In this document: positions 52,195-60,630 of the stretch, piece by piece
Layout: each line of letters begins with the position of its first letter
Position numbering within the stretch: position 1 is the first letter of the stretch
Assembly (NCBI RefSeq): GCF_900010755.1
Contig: NZ_CZJT01000109.1
Span: forward strand, 1-64,000
Reading direction: 5' to 3'
Length of the DNA: 64,000 bases
Source: Paeniglutamicibacter antarcticus
GTDB lineage: Bacteria; Actinomycetota; Actinomycetes; Actinomycetales; Micrococcaceae
Program-made: the position numbers and the translations under genes
Notes under the pieces: generated by a model
Told to the model about the DNA's origin: nothing
Seen by the model: the letters and a program-made list of their open reading frames with translations, nothing else
Database searches by the model: none

Positions 52195-53526
52195 TTATTT
52201 GAGATCGAGGTTCTTCAGGGTGGTCAAAGCGGAGTCCCATGCGCTCTGGCCGTCGGTTCCCTTGTCCAGTGCGATGGTCGCCGGACCGAAGACCTGCTCC
52301 TGGATCACCGAGTCATTGGCACCCTTGAACTGGGCCTTGACTCCCTCGGAGCGTGATGCCAGGATCTCGCCGACCGGTGCATCGTTGAAGAACTTGCTCA
52401 GCGCGTTGCTACCAGTGACACCGGGATCGGTCTGGGCAGCAGTCACGCTCGGGAAGGTTCCTGCTTCCTGGAAGGCGGCGACCTGCGACTTGGCATCGGT
52501 CAGGTAGGCTGCGAGTTCGGCGGCCTCGGCCGGGTGCTTGGACTGGGTGGGTACCGTCAGGAAGGTTCCACCCCAGTTGGTCGCTCCACCTGGGAAGACA
52601 TCGGCAAAGTCCCAACCGGAATCGGCGTTGCCGCCGGCTGCCTCAACCTGGCCCTGGACAACACCGAGCATCCAGCCCGGGCAAACGAAGGTGGCGAATG
52701 ATCCGTCAACAAAGGCCTTGCCCTTGCCCCAATCCCACTGGGTCTGACCAGCGGACAAGCCCGCGGCTGCACCATCAGCCAGTTCTCCCCAGCGTTCGGC
52801 CAAGGCGGCATTGCCCTCGATGTTCAACGTGCCATCGGCCTTGTAGTAACCCTCGGGCAACTGGTTGACCATGGAGTTCCAGACGAATCCGGACTGGTCA
52901 TACCAGGCCTTGCCGGTTGCTTTCTTGTATTCCTTGCCGGTTTCGAAGTACTTGGCCCAGGTGGCGCTGTCTCCGCCGAGGGCGGTGGCTACAGCGGCGC
53001 GATCGGTTGGAAGTCCGGCTTCCTTGAAGAGCTTCTTGTTGTAGCACAGGCCGACAGGCCCGATGTCGGTGCCGTAGCCGATGATTCGGTCCTTGGAGTC
53101 GGTTGCCTGTTCGGTCTTCCAGGGAACCCAACGATCCTTGATATCGGCTGCGCCGTGCGCGCCAAGGTCGGTAAAGGAGTCCGAGACAGCCATGACCTGG
53201 CCGAGCCAGCCTTCTTCAACAGACTGGACATCGGGCAGTCCGGCCCCTGCGGCCTGCTTGGTCTTCCAGTCGGTCAGCGCGTTTCCGCCGGTGTCAATGT
53301 TGGTGGCCTTGATGGTGATGCCCGGGTGATCGGCTTCGTACTGCTTGTACAGTCCGTCAAGTCCCATGGTTCCGAAAGTTGTGACGGTCAGGGTCACCGG
53401 GTTGTCTGTCGAGGCCGGCTCGGCTGAAGTGGCTCCGGAAGAGCAACCTACTGCCAAGAGTGCGAAAGCTGCTGCTCCCGCGACGGCCGTGGCGGTCCTA
53501 GTGTGGCGTGAGAATTTCACGTTCAC
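52195..53526 (-). CDS. Sugar ABC transporter substrate-binding lipoprotein
   Basis: A 443-residue exported protein. The N-terminus is basic, then hydrophobic, ending with lipobox LLAVGCS; the mature protein is a cluster-B solute-binding protein of the CUT1 class (VTVTTFGTMGLDGLYKQYEA, CVGW-type stretches and KHPAEAAELAAYLT near the end). It captures an oligosaccharide outside the membrane for the two permeases. GTG at 53526 is the start. Two palindromic operators lie upstream. Confidence 0.92.
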   Translation of the reverse strand: MNVKFSRHTRTATAVAGAAAFALLAVGCSSGATSAEPASTDNPVTLTVTTFGTMGLDGLYKQYEADHPGITIKATNIDTGGNALTDWKTKQAAGAGLPDVQSVEEGWLGQVMAVSDSFTDLGAHGAADIKDRWVPWKTEQATDSKDRIIGYGTDIGPVGLCYNKKLFKEAGLPTDRAAVATALGGDSATWAKYFETGKEYKKATGKAWYDQSGFVWNSMVNQLPEGYYKADGTLNIEGNAALAERWGELADGAAAGLSAGQTQWDWGKGKAFVDGSFATFVCPGWMLGVVQGQVEAAGGNADSGWDFADVFPGGATNWGGTFLTVPTQSKHPAEAAELAAYLTDAKSQVAAFQEAGTFPSVTAAQTDPGVTGSNALSKFFNDAPVGEILASRSEGVKAQFKGANDSVIQEQVFGPATIALDKGTDGQSAWDSALTTLKNLDLK

Positions 53527-53570
53527 TCCTTTGTGTGCGTTGGTGGTGCTGCGTGTGATTGGTGGTAGAG

Positions 53571-53594
53571 CAAAATGAGAGCGCTCTCATTTTG
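53571..53594. promoter_or_regulatory. Perfect 24-bp palindrome, LacI-type operator 1
   Basis: The core AATGAGAGCGCTCTCATT extends perfectly to C/G on both ends. It matches the TGNGAGCGCTCNCA pattern of CebR-type and other LacI operators and lies 45 bases upstream of the binding-protein start. Confidence 0.85.
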
Positions 53595-54367
53595 TATCGA
53601 CGAGCACCCCTTGCATGGTTTTCCGGGGAATCGCCGTTATGAGAACATGCTCACTGGGTAATGTGAGCGCTCTCACAAGATCGCTAAGTAAAAGATTCCA
53701 TGACACTCAACAAATGTCAACACCGGACACCACTCGGATTTGAGTCGTCCCGAAATCGCCAAAACACCTTCAGCGATGCGTCGCAGGCATGCATGACCAC
53801 CCGGCCAAAGCCCGAGAACTGAAATCGGCATGATTTGAGCCCTGGCATCAACCGACCGGCAAAAAGCCATGTATTGATATCCGGGTTCGAGCCGCGATGC
53901 ACTACCCGCATTGAGTCCACGCCCATCGTTCAACAGAACAGGGAACCCGTCTCCGGGGCGGATTGCCGGATTCCACATTGTCCCCATCAGGGAAGGTGGA
54001 TACGCACAAGAGGGCCGAACGCGACGCCGGAGCCGGCGAAGGCCCCCTACGCGCACCCCACTTCTTGACCGCCTTGCGGCCCGCACGGGGACATATGGCG
54101 GGAACACAGGTCGAGAGCTCGGGCCGGGGTCACCCCCCTTGTTACTCCCCTGCAAAAAGGGCCATATTTGCATGCATCGATGGACCATTCCCCGTGGGAA
54201 CGGGGACGAACGGATCACCGGAATGCTCGCGGGAGGATCGGGCACAGTCGCCCGATCCATACACAGGCCGGTGCCACGGGCCAAGGCAAAAACCTCGGCC
54301 TCCTTCCCGAGGACGTGACGTCGCGCACTGTTTGCCTTTTTGGGTCGACCGGTGGGCCAAAGCTATG
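53595..54367. other. Long gene-free region between the sugar operon and tRNA-Arg
   Basis: About 770 bases. The first 90 hold the operon promoter and the second operator. Beyond that I see no gene: the open frames on both strands have poor composition (Cys/Arg-rich) and no recognisable content. One inverted repeat, GGATCGGGC/GCCCGATCC (54235-54258), has no T-run. Confidence 0.6.
53661..53677. promoter_or_regulatory. LacI-type operator 2, imperfect
   Basis: The core GAGCGCTC (53665-53672) with flanks TGT and TCAC. It shares its core with operator 1 and its centre lies 86 bases away (about eight turns), which suits DNA looping. Confidence 0.6.
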
Positions 54368-54373
54368 TATAGT
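54368..54373 (+). promoter_or_regulatory. -10 box of tRNA-Arg copy 2
   Basis: TATAGT, the same box and downstream context as in copy 1; no clear -35 is shared (GTCGAC at 18 bases is a candidate). Confidence 0.5.
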
Positions 54374-54415
54374 TATTCGAGTTCGGACCGCAAGGAACGA
54401 ACAAAAAATGAATAT

Positions 54416-54489
<74 letters not shown>

Positions 54490-54496
54490 CAAATGA

Positions 54497-54526
54497 GGAA
54501 AAGCCACGAGAAATCGTGGCTTTTCC
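54497..54526 (+). terminator. Terminator of tRNA-Arg copy 2
   Basis: GGAAAAGCCACGA pairs with TCGTGGCTTTTCC around GAAA. Confidence 0.88.
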
Positions 54527-54647
54527 GCTTTTCCCGGGGCCATGCCAAAACCAGGCGCATTCCCCCGGCTGACCGGCTGGATAATCGTGGCTTTGCAGCC
54601 CGGATGTGGCCCGGTGTGCCACTCAGCTTGCCTCGACCCGCAAGCCT

Positions 54648-55379
54648 TCAGTCCTTGGCTGCCAGTTTCCGCACTGCGTCCTCAACCGCATCCAGGACAA
54701 CCCCTTCCCGTAGTGTTCGGAAATGTCCCGCCACCGGAAGTTCGATGTTCAGTGCGCCCGAAAGCGCGCTCCCGCCGGGAATGTGCGGGTCGAACACCGG
54801 GTAGATCGAGACGACCCGGTCGTTGAGTTTTTCCTGGGCGCCCAACGCCAGAAGAACCGCATCGGTGGGCGAGAAATCCCGGATGGTGCGTGAGAGCGTG
54901 TACTTGGCGTAAATGGATCCCGAGAACGGGGTGCCGATCGCCACGAGCCCCATCTTTTGAACCGGATGGCTGCCCCGGGCGCCGGTCTCCGCCGCGGCGA
55001 GGGCATCAAGCATGAGGTGTTTGCCGATGAGCCCGCCCTTGCTGTGGGCCAGGAAAATACAGCGTTGCACTCCGTATTCTGCATGCAACTCTGCCACGCG
55101 TTCCGCAACGATCCGCGCGGATTCCGGGATCGCCTTCTTGTTGACCCCCAACCCCGGAACCGAGAAGACACGGTGGCCGGAGGCATTCAGGCGCGTAGCC
55201 GCAGGCTCAAGGAACAGCCAGGTTTCGTAAACGCCGGGCAGCAACACGATGGCCGGAAGCGACGGGTCCCCCGCCGCATATTCAGGTGGGCAATCGCGCC
55301 TGAACGGTGAGAGAAGTTGCCGCCATCCCGCGTACAGGTAGTCAAGCAGCCACCACCAAGGGTGCAGCATGCGCCTCAT
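54648..55379 (-). CDS. Lipase-like alpha/beta hydrolase
   Basis: A 243-residue protein. A Trp-rich N-terminus (LHPWWWLLDYLYAGW) could touch the membrane. The hydrolase fold has IVLLPGVYETWLFL at the oxyanion site, nucleophile elbow FLAHSKGGLIGKH, an Asp in VSIYPVFDPHIP and a His in LPVAGHFRTLREG. The elbow (AHSKG) is common in triacylglycerol lipase-like proteins. ATG at 55379 overlaps the previous stop (ATGA), so the two hydrolases are coupled. Confidence 0.82.
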   Translation of the reverse strand: MRRMLHPWWWLLDYLYAGWRQLLSPFRRDCPPEYAAGDPSLPAIVLLPGVYETWLFLEPAATRLNASGHRVFSVPGLGVNKKAIPESARIVAERVAELHAEYGVQRCIFLAHSKGGLIGKHLMLDALAAAETGARGSHPVQKMGLVAIGTPFSGSIYAKYTLSRTIRDFSPTDAVLLALGAQEKLNDRVVSIYPVFDPHIPGGSALSGALNIELPVAGHFRTLREGVVLDAVEDAVRKLAAKD

Positions 55380-56116
55380 GCGTCTTGCTTCACATGTTCC
55401 ACGATGTAGGCGGCAACGCAGGCCCCGTCCTTGACCATGGTTTCGTGCCCGCGGCCCTTGACTTCGACCATTCGGGCATTGGGGATCAGCGCCGTGACCT
55501 CTTCGACCCAATCGTGGGGACAAACAGGATCACGGTTTCCACGGACCACCAGGGTGTGGGCCATGATTTTTGGCAGCGTTTCCTCCACATCGTGATCCAT
55601 CATGGAGTTCAGTTTCTTGAGGAACCAACGCGGCCCGGTTTTTGCGTAGTTTTGCATGCCCATGGCCCACACCTTCGGGTTTTCCCGAAACAGGTCTTGG
55701 ACAATGCGCATGGCTTGCTGGGGGATGGAACGCTCGTGCTGGTTGACTGTCGGGGCCACCAGGACAACTTCGGGGAACAGGTCGGGGCGTTGGGCAGCTG
55801 CTTCGGCAACTACCTGGGTGCCCATCGAGTGGCCCACCAGCACCGGCTTGCCCAATCCTTCAACCTCGACAAAGTTGATCAGGACCGCACCCATTTCCGC
55901 CATGGTCAAGGCGTTCTTGGGTTCGGGCGCGTCCCCGAACCCTGGAAGATCGATGGCAACCACCCTCCCCTGGGATTCAAGGGCGGAGCTCAGCTGGGCA
56001 AAATAAGAGATTCCCATGCCGATGCCGTGCACCAACAGGAACGTGCGTCCCGCCACCACATCCGTATCGGTGGTGACCACCGTGTACCCGCCTGCTTGAA
56101 CCTTGCGAACCGTCAT
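55376..56116 (-). CDS. Alpha/beta hydrolase
   Basis: A 246-residue hydrolase of the esterase/haloperoxidase-like type. The oxyanion segment is FLLVHGIGMGISYF, nucleophile elbow VGHSMGTQVV, Asp in RGNRDPVCPHDW and His in KGRGHETMVKDG; a helical lid covers about 125-185. ATG at 56116 gives a typical length; the frame opens 27 codons earlier. It is first of a two-gene hydrolase operon. Substrate unknown. Confidence 0.88.
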   Translation of the reverse strand: MTVRKVQAGGYTVVTTDTDVVAGRTFLLVHGIGMGISYFAQLSSALESQGRVVAIDLPGFGDAPEPKNALTMAEMGAVLINFVEVEGLGKPVLVGHSMGTQVVAEAAAQRPDLFPEVVLVAPTVNQHERSIPQQAMRIVQDLFRENPKVWAMGMQNYAKTGPRWFLKKLNSMMDHDVEETLPKIMAHTLVVRGNRDPVCPHDWVEEVTALIPNARMVEVKGRGHETMVKDGACVAAYIVEHVKQDA

Positions 56117-56248
56117 AGTCTCAGTATTGCCGAGATCAGCGGTGGACGCCGTTTCCCGGCCCGACACCGTCTCATTCCCCGTGGCCTGGCGCAACATTCG
56201 CCGGCCTTGCGGTTTCGACCAGCGGAAGTGGCGGGAACTTCGCTTGAG

Positions 56249-57277
56249 CTACACCGCTGCCTGGACCGTCAGGCAGGTGGGGCTTTCGATGTCCAGGGAA
56301 CTCAGCAGTTGGTCGGGCAACCCATCTTCGGCGTTCAGGCCCAGCGCCTGAATGGTGTTTGAGAGTTGGTTGGCAACCAGCAACGATTGCCCCTCTTGGA
56401 TATGGTGCCGCGGCCAATCACCGACGCATGATTGCGCTCCGCCGGGTACCGGGATACCGTTCTGGCCGATCTGCAGCACGGCTATCTGCCCGGCGCCACG
56501 CACCCCGATATAGAGTCGGTTGGCTGCCGCATCAAGCGAGATTTCTGCCGGATAATGCTCCCCGGCGACAAAGGCATCCCCCAACGGACTGCGTGCGAGA
56601 ACTTGATAGTCCCCGGATTGATCCAGGGCAAGCGTGATGACCTCAACGCTGTGTTCGGTGACCACATGGATCATGCCCGATGGGTGTTCCACCAAGTGTC
56701 TGGGGCCATCGCCCTTGTGCAGGGTGATGCGCTGGCGCAATTCCAGTTTTCCATCGGTCAGGTCCCAGACGCGCAGGGAATCGTGCCCAAGGTCGGTGGT
56801 GATGATCCGCCCGCTGCTCAGCAGGGTGCTCTGGTGCGAGCGCGAGGCCCGCGGGTCGTGGCCCTCACGGATGAACGGGTCTTCCGAGGCTTCGGCAAGA
56901 TGCGGCGTTCCCAGGGCTCCGTCAGTGCCGATCGGGTAGGCAAGAACCTTCCCGTCCCCATAGCAACTGGCAATCAGCGTTCCGGCGGTGGCGTCGAGGG
57001 CCAGGTGGCACAGCAGATTTCCGGCAGCCACGGGCTTGCCCAACGGTTCGAGTCTGCTGGAGGAGACGACCCGGAAGGCGGCAATCTCGCCGCGGTGTTC
57101 GAGCGCCGCATAGATGACAGGCAAATTTGGGTGTGCGGTGATCCACGAGGGGGAATCCGCGCTGTGGGCCACTCCTAGGTCAATCAATGTTCCGTCGCGG
57201 TACTCGATGGCGCAAATACCTTGGCTGGTTCCGCCGCCATCCGGCGAATAGGCGCCGACCCAATACTGAATTCCCAT
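56249..57277 (-). CDS. Lactonase-family beta-propeller protein
   Basis: A 342-residue protein of the 6-phosphogluconolactonase-like (YbhE) seven-bladed propeller family. Typical stretches are WVGAYSPDGGGTSQGICAIE, GNLLCHLALDATAGTLIASC, KGDGPRHLVEHPSGMIHVVT and PAEISLDAAANRLYIGVRG. Some members hydrolyse 6-phosphogluconolactone, but others have unrelated roles. ATG at 57277 is preceded by GGAG at a slightly long distance; the frame is open to 57469. Confidence 0.85.
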   Translation of the reverse strand: MGIQYWVGAYSPDGGGTSQGICAIEYRDGTLIDLGVAHSADSPSWITAHPNLPVIYAALEHRGEIAAFRVVSSSRLEPLGKPVAAGNLLCHLALDATAGTLIASCYGDGKVLAYPIGTDGALGTPHLAEASEDPFIREGHDPRASRSHQSTLLSSGRIITTDLGHDSLRVWDLTDGKLELRQRITLHKGDGPRHLVEHPSGMIHVVTEHSVEVITLALDQSGDYQVLARSPLGDAFVAGEHYPAEISLDAAANRLYIGVRGAGQIAVLQIGQNGIPVPGGAQSCVGDWPRHHIQEGQSLLVANQLSNTIQALGLNAEDGLPDQLLSSLDIESPTCLTVQAAV

Positions 57278-57394
57278 GTCACCATCTTCTCCCGGGTGCC
57301 CGGATCGGCCCCTGTCGGCGGCGAATCGATACCCGATTGTGTCGACAAGCGGGCCCGCATCACGGGTAGGTGTCGCACCAGACAGCGTCACTAT

Positions 57395-57424
57395 TTGAAC
57401 TGACCGGTCAGTTTGATTTACACT
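57395..57424 (+). promoter_or_regulatory. Promoter of the YhgE/Pip operon, probably leaderless
   Basis: TTGAAC (57395-57400), 18 bases, TACACT (57419-57424). The predicted start, about seven bases after the -10, falls on the GTG at 57431, so the mRNA would have no leader. Confidence 0.65.
57398..57413. promoter_or_regulatory. Palindromic TetR operator
   Basis: AACTGACCGGTCAGTT is a perfect 16-base palindrome inside the promoter spacer. The ACTGACCGGTCAGT type is known for TetR repressors; the operon encodes a TetR protein. Confidence 0.8.
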
Positions 57425-57430
57425 TTTACT

Positions 57431-58315
57431 GTGCTTATCGCAAATTCGCTGGCCATTGCCGGACGCCACCAGGCCCTGCTGGAACCAACAAGCCTCGCCG
57501 TTTCCCGCGGGGAACTGCTGCTGGTGCAGGCAGAACCCCAGCCAACCCGCACGGCTCTCGCCCTGGGTCTCAGCGCACGCATGCGCCCCACCGCCGGCAG
57601 TGTCAGCTGGTCGGGCAACTCCACCCTACGTGCCGTGCGACGCATCAGCACCCTCGTCGATTCGCCCGAGATCAACGAGCCCGAGGCCCACCTCAAGGTC
57701 CGCGACCTCGTCGCGGAGGACCTCGCCCTGCAGCCCGGCCCGTTGTGGCGACGCAGCAGCATCAACGCATGGATGGAACGCCACAAGCTTGACCACCTCG
57801 CGGATTCCTGGCTCGACGCCATCAACCCGTTGGACAGGCTCGCGCTGATCACCCACCTTTCGCTCGAAGACCACCGCACCGAACTTGCGGTCTTCGACTC
57901 CCCCGACCGCCACGGCATCCCCGAAGGGGATTGGGTCAACCACCTGCAAGTCGTTGCCGGCGGGCGCCGCGCCCCCGCGGTCATTGCCATCGTCACCCGC
58001 ATCCCCGCGGAATGGGATGGCGCGGTCGCCTACGCAGGACACCAGCAAGAGCACCCGGTCTTCGCACAGGTCCTCGAGCCTGCCGATTCCACGGCATGGG
58101 AACAGGAACCACTCCCCGGACAGGAACAAAACCCTGAACCGGTCCCGGATCCGGCACCGATTCCCGACGAGGCAGCGCCGGCGGACGTGCCGGTATCCAC
58201 CCCGGCTCCCGCTCCAGCACCCCGGCCCGCGACCGAATCCACAGCACCGACGGAACCCGCAGCTGCCTCCGGGCCGGCCGCCGAAATTTCACCAGCACTA
58301 GAGGAAACCCGATGA
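57431..58315 (+). CDS. ABC-ATPase-like protein without a P-loop
   Basis: A 294-residue protein at the head of the YhgE/Pip operon. The order of parts recalls an ABC ATPase (GRHQALLEPTSLAVSRGELL, then a body with LDRLALITHLSLEDHRTELA), but where GxxGxGKST should be the sequence is VQAEPQPTRTALAL, so ATP binding is doubtful. The last 100 residues are Pro/Ala/Glu-rich and disordered. GTG at 57431 coincides with the predicted transcription start. It overlaps the YhgE gene by four bases. A scaffold or regulator role is inference. Confidence 0.72.
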   Translation: MLIANSLAIAGRHQALLEPTSLAVSRGELLLVQAEPQPTRTALALGLSARMRPTAGSVSWSGNSTLRAVRRISTLVDSPEINEPEAHLKVRDLVAEDLALQPGPLWRRSSINAWMERHKLDHLADSWLDAINPLDRLALITHLSLEDHRTELAVFDSPDRHGIPEGDWVNHLQVVAGGRRAPAVIAIVTRIPAEWDGAVAYAGHQQEHPVFAQVLEPADSTAWEQEPLPGQEQNPEPVPDPAPIPDEAAPADVPVSTPAPAPAPRPATESTAPTEPAAASGPAAEISPALEETR

Positions 58316-60630
58316 CCACGCTGCGACTGGCGCTCTCCGAACTCAAACGCATGACCTCCGGCCGCCTGCCGCGGCTGGCGATCATTGCCATGTGCCTGGT
58401 CCCGCTGCTCTACGGCGCGCTCTACCTGTACGCCAACTGGGATCCCACCTCGCACCTGAACAACGTCAAGGCTGCCATCGTCAACCTTGATGAGGGCTCC
58501 AACCAGGACGGCAAGAAGCTGCACGTCGGCGACGACGTCACCCAGGAACTGCTCGATGACGGCACCTTCGGCTGGGTCCCGGTGAGCTCCGAGGCCGAGG
58601 CGGAGGCGGGCGTCGCCAGCGGCGCGTACTCCTTCGCGATGACCATTCCCCAGGACTTCTCCGCAAACCTCGCCTCCCCCGGCGACTTTGAGAAGGCCCG
58701 GCAGGCCATCTTGAAGATCACCACCAACGATGCAAACAACTACATGGTCGGCACGTTCGCGGACAAGCTCGCCGGACAGGTCCACAACACGGTGGCCAAG
58801 GAGGTCGGCACGCAAACCGCAGACGCCCTGCTCACCGGCTTCTCCGAGATCCACACGTCCATGGTCAAGGCCGCCGACGGCGCCGGGGAATTGCACACGG
58901 GAACCGTGAAGCTCTCCGACGGCGTGGGCACCCTCGCCAACGGGGTCGGCAGCCTCAAGGACGGGGCCACCCGGCTGAACAACGGCGCCGGGGACCTGGG
59001 CAAGGGGGCAAACACCTTGCATGAGGGCACCTCCTCACTGGTCGCCGGTCAGAAGAAACTTGCCAACGGAGCGGACAAGCTCGCCGCGGGCGCCGGCACC
59101 TTGGCCGACGGCACCAAGGACCTGAACGCAGGTCTCGGCGAACTCAAGTCCAAGACCTCACAGCTCCCGTCCAAAACCAAGCAATTGGCCGACGGCGCCG
59201 ACACCGCCGCGGCAGCTTCCAAGAAACTCTCTGCGGGTGCGGCGCAGGTGGCGGCCGGCAACAAGGCCCTGAATGACAAGGTCAGCCAGGCAGCTGACAC
59301 CATCACGGCGTTGGAAAAGGACGCCAACAAACGTCTGAAGGCAGCAAAGTCGACGCTCGATGCCCGCACCGCCGAACTGATCGAATCCGGGGTCATCACC
59401 CAGGCCCAGGCCGACGAACTCACGGCCGCCGTCAAGGGCGCCGCCGCTTCCAGTGGCATCGAATCCCAGGTTGCCAGCACCAAAAAGCAGCTGGCCGGTG
59501 CCCAAGAGCAGATCTCCGCACTGGCAGATGGTTCGGCGCAGGTTGCCTCCGGCGCCAAAGAACTCTCCGGCGGCCTTTCCACCCTTGCCGATGGAACCGG
59601 GCAGCTCGCCGGTGCCATGCCGGCCCTGAAAACCGGCATCTCGGATGCAGCAGCCGGCGCCTCCAAGCTCAATGCAGGCGCCCAAACCCTGGCCAGCGGA
59701 ACCTCCACCTTGGCCGCGGGCCAGCACGATGCCCTGAGCGGCGCCAGCAAGCTCAATACGGGTGCGGGTGCACTTGCCACCGGCGCAAACACCCTGCACC
59801 AGGGCACCGGCACGCTGGTATCCGGCGTGCAGGACCTCGGTCAGGGCGTGGGCGAACTTGGCTCCGGCGCCACCGAACTCAAGGACGGCGCCGGGGAACT
59901 GAGCAACGGGCTGGTCGAGGGCACCGGCGAGGTGCCAAACCCTGACGCGACAACCCGCGAACAGATCTCCAGCGTCATCGGCGACCCGGTGAACATCGCC
60001 CGCGTCGACCAGGCCAAGGCCACCGTGTACGGCGAGGGCCTGGCTCCGTTCTTCATGACCCTGGCCGTGTGGATCGGCGCGTTCATCCTGGTGCAGATCA
60101 TGCGCCCCATCACCAAGCGCGCGCTGGCCTCCAATGCCGCCAATTGGAAGATCGCAATCGGCGGCTGGTTGCCGTTCCTGGGCATCTCGATGATCCAGGG
60201 CACCATCCTTTACCTCGTGGTGCTCTACGGCCTGGGCCTGAACACCGCCCACCCGTGGATGACCTGGGGCTGGTTCCTGCTGGCTTCGATGGCGTTCACG
60301 GCGATCATCCAGGGCATCTGCGCACTGCTGGGCACCCCCGGTAAACTGGTGGTGCTGGTATTGATGGTGCTGCAGCTGGTTTCCTCCGGCGGCACCTTCC
60401 CGTGGGAAACCACCCCGGAGGCCCTGCATGTGGCACACCGCTGGTTGCCCATGGGCCACGTGGTCACCGGCCTGCGGCACCTGATGTACGGTGCGGACCT
60501 GAGCGTTTTGGGACCCATCGCCCTTGGATTGGTGGGCTACACGGTGGCGGGCCTGGTGGCCAGCACCGTGGCGGTACGCATGCACAAGACCTGGACCCTG
60601 AAATCCCTACACCCGGAGCTGAGCGCATGA
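58312..60630 (+). CDS. YhgE/Pip family membrane protein
   Basis: A 772-residue protein. One N-terminal membrane helix (IIAMCLVPLLYGALYLYANW) is followed by an exported body. The middle (about 190-545) is a long series of L..G...L..Ga heptad-like units, likely a stalk of coiled coils. The C-terminal third (about 580-765) has about five or six membrane helices of the ABC-2 permease type (FFMTLAVWIGAFILVQIM and more). Related proteins include phage-infection protein Pip and the EsaA family. Operon with an ATPase-like gene and TetR suggests an exporter. Confidence 0.88.
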   Translation: MTTLRLALSELKRMTSGRLPRLAIIAMCLVPLLYGALYLYANWDPTSHLNNVKAAIVNLDEGSNQDGKKLHVGDDVTQELLDDGTFGWVPVSSEAEAEAGVASGAYSFAMTIPQDFSANLASPGDFEKARQAILKITTNDANNYMVGTFADKLAGQVHNTVAKEVGTQTADALLTGFSEIHTSMVKAADGAGELHTGTVKLSDGVGTLANGVGSLKDGATRLNNGAGDLGKGANTLHEGTSSLVAGQKKLANGADKLAAGAGTLADGTKDLNAGLGELKSKTSQLPSKTKQLADGADTAAAASKKLSAGAAQVAAGNKALNDKVSQAADTITALEKDANKRLKAAKSTLDARTAELIESGVITQAQADELTAAVKGAAASSGIESQVASTKKQLAGAQEQISALADGSAQVASGAKELSGGLSTLADGTGQLAGAMPALKTGISDAAAGASKLNAGAQTLASGTSTLAAGQHDALSGASKLNTGAGALATGANTLHQGTGTLVSGVQDLGQGVGELGSGATELKDGAGELSNGLVEGTGEVPNPDATTREQISSVIGDPVNIARVDQAKATVYGEGLAPFFMTLAVWIGAFILVQIMRPITKRALASNAANWKIAIGGWLPFLGISMIQGTILYLVVLYGLGLNTAHPWMTWGWFLLASMAFTAIIQGICALLGTPGKLVVLVLMVLQLVSSGGTFPWETTPEALHVAHRWLPMGHVVTGLRHLMYGADLSVLGPIALGLVGYTVAGLVASTVAVRMHKTWTLKSLHPELSA

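Noticed and set aside
54235..54258. Inverted repeat GGATCGGGC/GCCCGATCC as a terminator
   Set aside because: No gene ends near it and no T-run follows on either strand; probably incidental.
53673..54284. 203-codon open frame on the minus strand in the gap before tRNA-Arg copy 2
   Set aside because: Composition is rich in Arg, Cys and Pro with no recognisable motif, there is no ribosome site, and it overlaps the putative sugar operon promoter and operator 2.
59158..60585. 475-codon open frame antisense to the YhgE/Pip gene
   Set aside because: His/Gln-rich shadow created by the repetitive coding sequence on the plus strand.
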